DNA of 64,000 nt from positions 58,332 to 122,331 of the forward strand of contig JBMOLU010000006.1 of assembly GCA_049325275.1 (NCBI GenBank). The letters are read 5' to 3'. Shown piece by piece: positions 8,237 through 16,404 of this stretch; the stretch's first letter is position 1, and each line of letters starts with the position of its first letter. A program made the position numbers and the translations under genes. The notes under the pieces were generated by a model that was not told where the DNA came from, did no database searches, and worked only from the letters and a program-made list of their open reading frames with translations. Origin of the DNA: CAIQJJ01 sp049325275 (lineage in GTDB: Bacteria > Chloroflexota > Anaerolineae > Anaerolineales > UBA4823).

Positions 8237-10000
8237 ATGCCCGCCATACCCCCGGATATTCAAGCGATCCAAGAGCAATTGCATGAAAGCCAGGTTCTCC
8301 TCGAAATCAGCCAACGGCTGGCAGGCACGACGGAGCTTTCTACCATTCTACAACAAATTGTAGACGCTGCGGTCATGCTGATTAAGCGTGCCGAGCGTTC
8401 GGTGATCCATGTCCTGGATGAGAAAAACGCTTTGCTCGATGCCGTAACCGTTGCCGGCCGTGATCGGCGCTCGATTGTGCGTCCGCTTACATTCAACCCC
8501 GGGCAGGGGCTGGCTGGCCTGGCCTTGCAAGAAGGGCTCACAATTCGCGTGGGAAACGTCTATGAAGACCGGCGTTTTGTGCCCGGCCCTGATACCGACC
8601 AGCGCATTTACTCGTTGATGGTTGCGCCGGTAATTACGGCGGACCGTAAATTGGGCGTTTTGAGCGTTCACAGCAGTAGCGTCGATGCTTTTACCGAACG
8701 CGACGAGCGTTTGTTGACCATGCTGGGGGTCAGTGCGGCCCTGACTTTGGACAAGGCCCAGATGTTGCAAACCACGCGTGCGCGCCTGGACGAAGTCAAC
8801 GCACTCTACCGGATTGTGCAGGGTTTGCTGGAGTGTTTCGACGTCGAGAACGCATTGAAACAGGTTGTTCAACCGCTGCACGAATATTTTGGCTATTCTC
8901 ACGTGCATGCCTTTTTGCGGGATAAAAACAGTGGCGATGCCATCCTGGGGTATGGGTCCGGCGAAATCGGTGCACAGTTGTTGGCACAGCGCTACCGCAT
9001 TCCGGCCGGCCAGGGCATTGTCGGGCACGTTTTCGAAACCGGCCAGCCTTTCGTCACCAATGATGCCAACGTGGTACCGTTCCGCTTCCACAACCCGCTG
9101 CTACCCAATACCACCGCCGAACTGGCCGTGCCGATTCGCAGCGGCAACCGTGTGCTGGGCGTGCTCGACCTGCAATACCGGCCCCCAAAAACCTTTCAAG
9201 ATGACGACCTGCGCCTGATGGTTACGGTGGCCAACCAGTTGGGCATGGTGATCGAGAAGCTCGCCATCAACGCCGATTTACAGGCGGCCTTGCACCACGA
9301 GCAGTCGGCGCGGGCGCAGTTGGTGCAATCGGAAAAGCTGGCAGCGTTGGGGCGTATCGTGGCGACGGTGGTGCACGAACTCAACAACCCCCTCCAGGCG
9401 ATTCAGAACGCCCTTTACCTGGTCAAGACGTCGGAAGGCCTGGATGAGCAGGCGCGTGACGATTTGCACATCGCCCTCGATGAAACCACCCGCATGGCCG
9501 AAATCATCGCCCGTTTGCGTGATACTTACCGGCCCGCCTCCCGCGAAGAATTCCACCTCGAATCGTTGAACGTCATCATTCAAGACGTGCGTAAGCTGAT
9601 CAACGCCCATCTGGAGCGCAACCACATCGAGTTTAATTTTCAGGCCGATACGGCCCTGCCCATGGTGCCGCTGATTCGCGATCAGATCAAGCAGGTGATT
9701 CTCAATATGTGCCTGAATGCTGTAGAAGCCATGCGCAGCGGCGGCACTCTAATCGTACGCACACGCTTCGAAGCCAAGAAGAGCCGGGTATGTTTTTCGG
9801 TGACCGACAGCGGGGATGGGATACCCGAAAGCATCTTGCCCCATATTTTCGATCCGTTTGTGACCACGAAGGAGATGGGCACCGGCCTGGGGCTCGCCAT
9901 TTCATACGACATCGTCCAACGACATCACGGCCAGTTCGACGTAGAAAGCAAGGTCGGTAAGGGCAGCACCTTTACCGTCTGGCTGCCGATGGAGCGGTAG
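8237..10000 (+). CDS. Cytoplasmic tandem-GAF histidine kinase
   Basis: A 587-residue soluble kinase with no membrane segment. Two GAF domains (about 15-175 and 185-340) precede a HisKA domain with His380 in VVHELNNPLQ and a HATPase domain (N box around NMCLNAVEAM 490-499, DSGDGIP, GTGLGL 548-553). The HELNNPL box and the NAVEA motif are typical of NtrB-like kinases. The second GAF carries the NPLLPNT signature shared with the large sensors downstream. A ribosome site AGGAACC precedes the ATG. The response regulator gene follows after about 60 bp and is its probable partner. Confidence 0.9.
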   Translation: MPAIPPDIQAIQEQLHESQVLLEISQRLAGTTELSTILQQIVDAAVMLIKRAERSVIHVLDEKNALLDAVTVAGRDRRSIVRPLTFNPGQGLAGLALQEGLTIRVGNVYEDRRFVPGPDTDQRIYSLMVAPVITADRKLGVLSVHSSSVDAFTERDERLLTMLGVSAALTLDKAQMLQTTRARLDEVNALYRIVQGLLECFDVENALKQVVQPLHEYFGYSHVHAFLRDKNSGDAILGYGSGEIGAQLLAQRYRIPAGQGIVGHVFETGQPFVTNDANVVPFRFHNPLLPNTTAELAVPIRSGNRVLGVLDLQYRPPKTFQDDDLRLMVTVANQLGMVIEKLAINADLQAALHHEQSARAQLVQSEKLAALGRIVATVVHELNNPLQAIQNALYLVKTSEGLDEQARDDLHIALDETTRMAEIIARLRDTYRPASREEFHLESLNVIIQDVRKLINAHLERNHIEFNFQADTALPMVPLIRDQIKQVILNMCLNAVEAMRSGGTLIVRTRFEAKKSRVCFSVTDSGDGIPESILPHIFDPFVTTKEMGTGLGLAISYDIVQRHHGQFDVESKVGKGSTFTVWLPMER

Positions 10001-10031
10001 CCGGGTCGCAAGCGTGTTTGCGCGTCCTCAG

Positions 10032-10037
10032 TATAAT
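10032..10037 (+). promoter_or_regulatory. Candidate -10 box before the response regulator
   Basis: A perfect TATAAT. A start site 6-8 bp downstream would fall on or next to the ATGs at 10044/10047 and about 20 bp before the ATG at 10065. No -35 is evident at normal spacing. It would give the regulator its own transcript in addition to read-through from the kinase. Confidence 0.4.
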
Positions 10038-10064
10038 TACTGTATGATGGGTAGCGAAAGCCTG

Positions 10065-10865
10065 ATGAGTGGCCGTATTCTGGTGATCGACGACGAAGAG
10101 ATGCTGCGCCGTACGCTGGCGCGTGTGTTACATAGGGCGGGTTACGATGTCGCCATGGCCGGGGATGGGCACGAAGCGCTTCGCTTGCTGCGGGAAAATA
10201 GTTTCGATCTGGTATACCTGGATATCCGTTTGCCTGGAATGGATGGGCTGCAAATCCTGCGGGGGATCCGCCAGGACGATGCTCGCCTGCCCGTGGTCTT
10301 GCTCACCGCCTACGGCTCGTTGCAGACTGCGTTGGAAGCCTTGCGCCTTGGGGCAACCGATTACTTGCTCAAACCGGTCGATCCGGAAGTCTTAGTTGCC
10401 CGCACGCGCATCATTTTGGATGAGCTGGCAGTCGAACGGCGCATGCAAGAGATTCGCAAGCAGATCGCCACGCTGCAGCAGGAGCTGCGTTCATTGGAAA
10501 TGCGCCACAGCAGCGATGCAAACGCACAAGAGATCACACCGGCGCCGGAAGATCGTTTCCTCAAGCGGGGGGCTTTGATCCTGGATTTGCAGGCCCGGCG
10601 CGCCACGCTGCGAGAGCGGGTGCTGCCTTTGTCGCCGGCGGCGTTCGACTATCTGCTCGTTTTGGCCCGCCACGCTCCAGACGTCGTCAGTTACCAGGCG
10701 CTGGTGATGGAGGCGCAGGGTTATCAAACCCATCTCGTTGAAGCGCGTGAATTGGCCAAGTGGCACATTCATGCTTTGCGGCAGGCCCTGGAGGATTCAC
10801 CTTCTCAATCCTATCACCTGCTCAATGTGCGTGGGGTGGGTTACCGCCTGGTATTGGATACGTGA
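10065..10865 (+). CDS. Winged-helix response regulator (OmpR/PhoB type)
   Basis: A 266-residue regulator beginning MSGRILVIDDEE. The receiver domain (1-120) has acidic Asp9/Asp10, phosphoacceptor Asp53 (VYLDIRLPG), Thr81 and Lys103 (LLKPVD), all intact. A coiled linker follows, then a C-terminal winged-helix DNA-binding domain (about 170-266) ending VRGVGYRLV, the signature of the OmpR family. I chose the ATG at 10065 because the receiver fold starts there; ATGs at 10044 and 10047 are in frame and would add 6-7 residues. It probably receives phosphate from the kinase immediately upstream. Confidence 0.88.
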   Translation: MSGRILVIDDEEMLRRTLARVLHRAGYDVAMAGDGHEALRLLRENSFDLVYLDIRLPGMDGLQILRGIRQDDARLPVVLLTAYGSLQTALEALRLGATDYLLKPVDPEVLVARTRIILDELAVERRMQEIRKQIATLQQELRSLEMRHSSDANAQEITPAPEDRFLKRGALILDLQARRATLRERVLPLSPAAFDYLLVLARHAPDVVSYQALVMEAQGYQTHLVEARELAKWHIHALRQALEDSPSQSYHLLNVRGVGYRLVLDT

Positions 10866-10950
10866 CGCAGCTACCCTTTTGCCAACTTTTGCCAACTTTT
10901 TCTTACGAAGACAAACTTTATAAAACCGATCCTCACCCATAATAGAAAGC

Positions 10951-13773
10951 ATGGATGAGAATAGCACACAATCCCCAAAGACCGCGCGCGTCTTGATCGT
11001 GGACGATCATCCCAACACGGCCTCCATGCTGGCGCGCGTGCTCAAGAAACTGGAAACGCCAGCCGATGTGCTCACCGCCAACAGTGGCGAAGAAGCGCTG
11101 CAATTGATCGGCGACCGCAACCTCGACGTCTTGATCACCGACTTCATCATGCCCGGCATGAGCGGCCTTGAGTTGATTGAAAAGCTCAAGCGAGAAGACC
11201 GTGAAGCCGGGCACGTGATCTTGATGACGGCGTACGACATCCCCGGCCTGGTGATGACCACGCGGCAGTTGAAGGTGCAGGACTACCTGGTGAAACCGGT
11301 AGATCCGGAGAAGATTCGCGACATCGTCGATAAAGTACTGAAGCAAATCTACCCGCCCCAGGCCAGCGAGGAAACGGCGGCCCCCGAAGCTCCGCCGAAG
11401 ATTCTCATCGCTGACGATAACCCCGACAATATCCGCTTGTTGGCCGTGCGTTTGCAAAGCGAGGGCTATAGCTTTATCACGGCAGCCGATGGCGTGGAAA
11501 CGCTGGCAAAAGTGGAATCTGAAAAACCGGATCTGGTTTTGCTGGATGTCAACATGCCCCGAAAGGACGGTTTCGAGGTCCTTACCGAGATGCGCGCCAA
11601 CCCTGAAGTCGCTCACCTGCCCGTAATCGTCATCACCGCCGCGCGTATCGGCATCAAAGACGTGCGCGAGGGCCTGACGCTTGGCGCCGATGACTACATC
11701 ACCAAGCCTTTCGACTGGCGTGAGCTTTCGGCGCGTATTCGTACCAAATTGCGCGTCAAACGCGCCGAAGATGCCTTGCGCCAGCGCAGCAAGAACCTGA
11801 GCGTGCTGCCCGAAATCAGCCTCGATCTGGGAGAACGCCTCGATGTCGATGGCCTGACAAAGAGCATTCTGGCGCGCACCGTTGGCGCACTGGATGCGCA
11901 TAACGGCTACCTTTTTGTTTTCCAGCCCAACGGGCAACTGACTTTTCAGATTCACCAGGTGCAAGTGCCATCCCCGTGGACTGTTGAAGAAGCGCGTTCA
12001 CGTTTCGTTTCCGAAGGGATTGTCTCTCACGTGATTTCCAGCCGGCAGGGACAGATCATCGAAAGCACAGCGGCCTACCAGGAATGGCCGCATGATGAAA
12101 CCACAGGCGAGCAGTCGGCAATTGTCGTGCCGATGTTGGGTCGCCGTGAAGTTTTGGGTGTCATGGTGCTGGTGCACCAGACGGTGGGTTACTTCAAGGC
12201 CGAGCACCTGACCCTGGTGCAGGCCATCGCAAGCCAGGCGGCTTTGGCCGTCGAGAACGCACAGCTGTATGCATCCGAGCGCAAACGGGTCAACGAACTG
12301 GTGGCTCTCAACCAGCTCATCCGAGACATCAACCGCTTCACGCGTTCCTCCGAACTGGTCGAGCGGCTGCCTTTCATGATGCGAGACGTCTTCGGCTACC
12401 CGGCGGTTGCGCTGTGGTTGGTAGAAAACGGTAAGCTCGCATTGCGGACCCTGGCGGGAACGGAGCACGCCCCCCGCCAGAGCATTTTGGAAATCGCTCC
12501 GCAGCAGGCTGCCGCTACCGGCCAACCGGCGCAAATTTCCGGCGCCATCGAGGAGCGCAATGGCGAGCGCGCCGAGGGAGGGCAGCCGCCGCTGCAATCT
12601 TCGATTGCCGTGCCGCTCTTCTGGAATGGAAGAACACGCGGGGTGCTCTCCATGCACAGCCAGAAGGCCGGCGCCTTCCAGGAGAGCGACCGCGTCGTGC
12701 TCGAGACCATGGCGGCCCAAATCACATCGGCTTTCGAACGCATCCAGCTCTTCGAATCCGTCGAGCAGGAACAACGTCGCCTAGCTGCCGTGTTACGCAG
12801 TGCGGCAGATGCACTGCTCGTTTTGGATGATGAAGGCAACGTCCGCCTGGCCAATCCTGCCGCCGATCGCCTGTTCACGGATGTTTCGGTGCGTGTGGGC
12901 CAGCCGCTGCCTGCCGGGCGCGGCTATGACGGTTTAATCGATATGCTGGACGCTGCCCGCCACGAGCGTGAAGTTACTTCTCGCGAGATACCATGGCCCG
13001 ACAAGCGTAACTTTTCGGTGCAGATCACGCCGATCGAAGATGGCGGCCAGGTGGCAATTTTGCACGATGTCAGCCACTTCAAGAAGATCGATCAGATTAA
13101 AAACGAGTTCCTGGCCACGGCGACGCACGACTTGAAAAACCCGATCTTTGCCGTGTTGGGTTACAGCGATTTGCTGGTCAAGGCCGGGCCGTTGACTCCC
13201 ATGCAACTCGACTTTGTCAGCCGCATCCGCAATTCGTCGGTGCAAATGCAGGACCTGGTTCTCAACTTGCTCGAAGTGGCCCGGATGGACATGGGGACGG
13301 AACTCAAGTTGGAAACCTTCGACTTGAACGAGATATTGCAAAACGCAACCGAGGAGTTCGCACCCCAGGCTGAACTGCGCCAGCACCAATTGGTCGTAAA
13401 TCTCAGCGAGCAACCCCTGCAGGTGTTGGGTGACCGCATGCGCCTGATGCAGGCGGCGCGCAATTTGCTCGGCAACGCGCTCAAGTACACGCCCAACGGC
13501 GGTAAGGTCACGGTATACAGCGATTTGAAGGATGGTAAGGCCAATGCTTACTTCAACGACACGGGCATTGGCATATCGGAAGATGATCTCAATCACTTAT
13601 TCGAAAAGTTCTACCGGGTGCACAGCGAAGCCACGCAAGATATCGAAGGCAATGGCCTGGGCCTGGCAATTGTCAAAGCAATTGTCGAGCAGCACCGGGG
13701 CCAGATGTACGTCGAAAGTACCCTGGGCCAGGGCAGCTGTTTTCACTTTAGCTTGCCGCTGGCGTTGGCATAA
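10951..13773 (+). CDS. Double-receiver hybrid histidine kinase (REC-REC-GAF-GAF-PAS-HK)
   Basis: A 940-residue soluble protein. Two receiver domains lead: the first has Asp64 (LITDFIMPG) and Lys115, the second Asp199 (LLDVNMPRKDG) and Lys252. Two GAF-like domains (about 285-440 and 445-600), a PAS domain (about 610-710), HisKA (His726 in TATHDLKNP) and HATPase (NLLGNALKY, DTGIGI, GLGLAI) follow. Receivers placed before the transmitter suggest that its kinase activity is set by another kinase, so it may integrate phosphate from the upstream pair. A 85 bp gap with two copies of GCCAACTTTT (10881-10900) and a CATAAT box at 10938 precedes the ATG. Confidence 0.9.
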   Translation: MDENSTQSPKTARVLIVDDHPNTASMLARVLKKLETPADVLTANSGEEALQLIGDRNLDVLITDFIMPGMSGLELIEKLKREDREAGHVILMTAYDIPGLVMTTRQLKVQDYLVKPVDPEKIRDIVDKVLKQIYPPQASEETAAPEAPPKILIADDNPDNIRLLAVRLQSEGYSFITAADGVETLAKVESEKPDLVLLDVNMPRKDGFEVLTEMRANPEVAHLPVIVITAARIGIKDVREGLTLGADDYITKPFDWRELSARIRTKLRVKRAEDALRQRSKNLSVLPEISLDLGERLDVDGLTKSILARTVGALDAHNGYLFVFQPNGQLTFQIHQVQVPSPWTVEEARSRFVSEGIVSHVISSRQGQIIESTAAYQEWPHDETTGEQSAIVVPMLGRREVLGVMVLVHQTVGYFKAEHLTLVQAIASQAALAVENAQLYASERKRVNELVALNQLIRDINRFTRSSELVERLPFMMRDVFGYPAVALWLVENGKLALRTLAGTEHAPRQSILEIAPQQAAATGQPAQISGAIEERNGERAEGGQPPLQSSIAVPLFWNGRTRGVLSMHSQKAGAFQESDRVVLETMAAQITSAFERIQLFESVEQEQRRLAAVLRSAADALLVLDDEGNVRLANPAADRLFTDVSVRVGQPLPAGRGYDGLIDMLDAARHEREVTSREIPWPDKRNFSVQITPIEDGGQVAILHDVSHFKKIDQIKNEFLATATHDLKNPIFAVLGYSDLLVKAGPLTPMQLDFVSRIRNSSVQMQDLVLNLLEVARMDMGTELKLETFDLNEILQNATEEFAPQAELRQHQLVVNLSEQPLQVLGDRMRLMQAARNLLGNALKYTPNGGKVTVYSDLKDGKANAYFNDTGIGISEDDLNHLFEKFYRVHSEATQDIEGNGLGLAIVKAIVEQHRGQMYVESTLGQGSCFHFSLPLALA

Positions 13774-13924
13774 GAAGCTGTCTGAAAAGTAAGCTGCACG
13801 CATTTGGCCGGCGAGGAACAGGCGTTATCTCCCCTTATGGAAATGCGTCGCATCCGTTGATTAAGTTTTTGTGCGGCAACGTACATGAGTTGCTGCGCTG
13901 CAAGATAAGGTACGAGGAAACCCG
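13774..13924 (+). other. Intergenic spacer before the sensor block
   Basis: About 150 bp between the hybrid kinase and the first kinase-less sensor. I see no open frame, strong hairpin or convincing promoter. A GAGGAAA ribosome site stands just before the ATG at 13925. Confidence 0.5.
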
Positions 13925-16378
13925 ATGCAAACCCCTAAAGAGTCACAGACAAGCTTGAATGCGGTTCAAACACGGCGTGCCTTCAACATTTCGATCGGTA
14001 CGGGCATAGTGCTGTTGATTATCATGGCGCTTTTTGTCTATCTCGCCTGGGGAGAGCCGCCTGGCCCTTCGGATGTCCGCATTTTGGCCTTCGCCATCTC
14101 TGCGGCCAGTTTCGTGAGCGCCTGGTTGTCGCGCCGCGGCAAGGCGCTCTATGGGATGTATTTGATCCTGATCGCGCTGTACCTGGCCGTGTTGACGGCT
14201 GTTTTTACGTATGCCTCCGTGGGGTTTGCGTCCGGGGCGATCACCTTGGTGCTGACATTCGTGATCACTTCGGCCGTTTTCCCGCCTCGCCATGCCAACG
14301 TGATGAACGCCATCGCCTTGGGGATTATCGCCCTGTGTGTGTTACTGGACGTTTTCGACCGGCAGCTACCCATCGAACGTATTCGCTCCGGCGATCCACG
14401 CCCGTCTTGGTTTGCCGCGGGCATCTTCCTGACCATTTACGGCGTGTTGGTAGCCAGGCAGTTCGGCGGTTACACCCTGCGTACCAAGCTGATCATCATG
14501 ATGGTGACGATCACGTTTTTGGCTTCGGTGGTCCTGACTTTCTTCGGCGTCACCACGGCTACGGGCATGTATACCGAAAACGTGGGCCGCGGGCTTGCCG
14601 CCGATGCGGAGGCGCACGGCTATCAGCTTGGCAGCCTGCTCGAGGAACAGGTCAAAGTCTTGTCCACGCTTTCTTTCAACGAGTTGCTGCAGCAGGCGGC
14701 CGAGGAGCAGAATGCTTCCTATGGCGGCGCCCGGCTGTCAGAAATTGTTGCCCAAATCGAAAAGCTCGACCAGGCCTGGATTGCAGCCGCTGACACAGAT
14801 GACACCGTTCAGGAGCGTTTGCGTAATCCGGCGGCATTGGATTTGAAAGAGTTCAATCAAGCGTTCACCACGCACTCGGAGGTTTTCATAACGGACCGCT
14901 ACGGTGCGTTGGTTGCTGCAACCGACCGCACCTCCGACTATAACCAGTCCGATGAGAGCTGGTGGCAGGCCGCTTACGCAGAAGGAAAAGGCGGCAGTTA
15001 TATCAGCAGTTCGCCCGAGTTCGATGAGAGCGTGGGCGAATACACGATCTTCTTCGCCCTGCCGCTGCGCAACCGCGAGACGGGGGAGGTGATCGGCGTC
15101 TTACGTTCCACCTATTCCTTGCGTGAAATGATCGCCTTTTTGGAGACGACGAAGGTCGGCGAGACCGGTGAGGCGGACGTGATCTTCCCCGGCAACCCGC
15201 CTGCGCACCTGCATGGCGGTCACTATGAAGATCTCGACCCGGCGTCGTGGGAGCAGTTGTCGGCCTTGGCGGTCGAGCCTTACACCCAGGCAACGTACGA
15301 AGGTATGCCGCTCGTGATGGCCTTTTCCGGGTTGAAAACGGTGGAGGCCGATTCGGCGATCGGTAAGCTAGACTGGCTGGTGGTGATGCACCAGACCGAG
15401 TTGGAAGCGCTTGGCCCGGTATATGAACAAACCAGCGGTACGCTGCTGGCCTCGGTCCTGATCATCGTGCTGGCCTCTGGCCTGGCAGCCGGGGTGGCGC
15501 AAGTTTTGGTGGTGCCGATTACGCGTTTGACAGAAGTGGCCGAAAAGGTTGGGTCTGGCGACCTGGATGCACGTGCGCAGGTGACCACCGGTGACGAGGT
15601 TGGCCGCCTGGCGACAACCTTCAACGGCATGGCCGAACAGCTTCAGGCCACGTTGCAGGGCCTGGAGCAGCGTGTGGCCGACCGCACGCGGGCTCTTGAA
15701 ACCGCTTCTGTGGTCAGCCGCCGCATTTCGACCCTCCTCGATCAACGCCAACTGGTCAACGTGGTGGTCGAACAGGTGCAAGGCTCGTTCGACTACTATC
15801 ACGCTCACATCTACTTGTACGATGATAAGAAAGAGAACCTGTTGATGGCCGGCGGCACCGGTGAAGCCGGCCAGGTTATGCTCGAGCGCGGGCACAAGGT
15901 GCCGCGCGGGCGTGGCCTCGTGGGGCGCGCTGCCGATACCAATATGCCCGTGTTGGTGGCGGACGTTTTGCAAGTCGATGGCTGGCTGCCGAACCCGCTT
16001 TTGCCGAACACGCGCGCGGAGTTGGCCGTGCCGATTTCGATCGGCGATAATGTGCTGGGCGTTCTGGACGTGCAAGACAATGCCGTCGGCGGCCTCTCCC
16101 AGACCGATGTGGACCTGCTTCAGGCGATTGCCGGCCAGGTAGCCATTGCCCTGCAGAATGCGCGTGCTTACCAGTTAGCCCAACGCCAGGCCGACCGTGA
16201 GGCGTTGATCGGCAATATCGGCCAGCAAATCCAAAGCACGACTTCCATCCGTGACGCGCTCAAAGTGGCTGCCCGGGAGTTGGGGCGGGCCTTAGGTACG
16301 GAGGTCGGCGTGCAGTTGAAGCACTCGGATGAGCGCACGAAGGGTGCTGGCCCACAAACCGGTGGCGCACAGAATTGA
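13925..16378 (+). CDS. Membrane sensor, 7TM-dCache-HAMP-GAF, no kinase domain
   Basis: An 817-residue receptor. Residues about 25-182 form several membrane segments and another lies at about 188-212. An extracytoplasmic dCache-like domain (about 218-505) contains FITDRYGALVAATDRT and SWWQAAY, typical of the family. Then come a membrane segment (505-528), HAMP (528-582), a coiled coil and one GAF domain (595-747) with PNPLLPNT. The protein then ends with a roughly 55-residue tail containing LIGNIGQQIQSTTSIRDAL, resembling only the first helix and strand of a GAF domain. There is no HisKA, HATPase, GGDEF, EAL or methyl-accepting domain, so output must go through another protein. It is closely paralogous to the next gene. 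Confidence 0.88.
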   Translation: MQTPKESQTSLNAVQTRRAFNISIGTGIVLLIIMALFVYLAWGEPPGPSDVRILAFAISAASFVSAWLSRRGKALYGMYLILIALYLAVLTAVFTYASVGFASGAITLVLTFVITSAVFPPRHANVMNAIALGIIALCVLLDVFDRQLPIERIRSGDPRPSWFAAGIFLTIYGVLVARQFGGYTLRTKLIIMMVTITFLASVVLTFFGVTTATGMYTENVGRGLAADAEAHGYQLGSLLEEQVKVLSTLSFNELLQQAAEEQNASYGGARLSEIVAQIEKLDQAWIAAADTDDTVQERLRNPAALDLKEFNQAFTTHSEVFITDRYGALVAATDRTSDYNQSDESWWQAAYAEGKGGSYISSSPEFDESVGEYTIFFALPLRNRETGEVIGVLRSTYSLREMIAFLETTKVGETGEADVIFPGNPPAHLHGGHYEDLDPASWEQLSALAVEPYTQATYEGMPLVMAFSGLKTVEADSAIGKLDWLVVMHQTELEALGPVYEQTSGTLLASVLIIVLASGLAAGVAQVLVVPITRLTEVAEKVGSGDLDARAQVTTGDEVGRLATTFNGMAEQLQATLQGLEQRVADRTRALETASVVSRRISTLLDQRQLVNVVVEQVQGSFDYYHAHIYLYDDKKENLLMAGGTGEAGQVMLERGHKVPRGRGLVGRAADTNMPVLVADVLQVDGWLPNPLLPNTRAELAVPISIGDNVLGVLDVQDNAVGGLSQTDVDLLQAIAGQVAIALQNARAYQLAQRQADREALIGNIGQQIQSTTSIRDALKVAARELGRALGTEVGVQLKHSDERTKGAGPQTGGAQN

Positions 16379-16404
16379 TGATGCAGGATTTCGGAGAAGC
16401 TCAA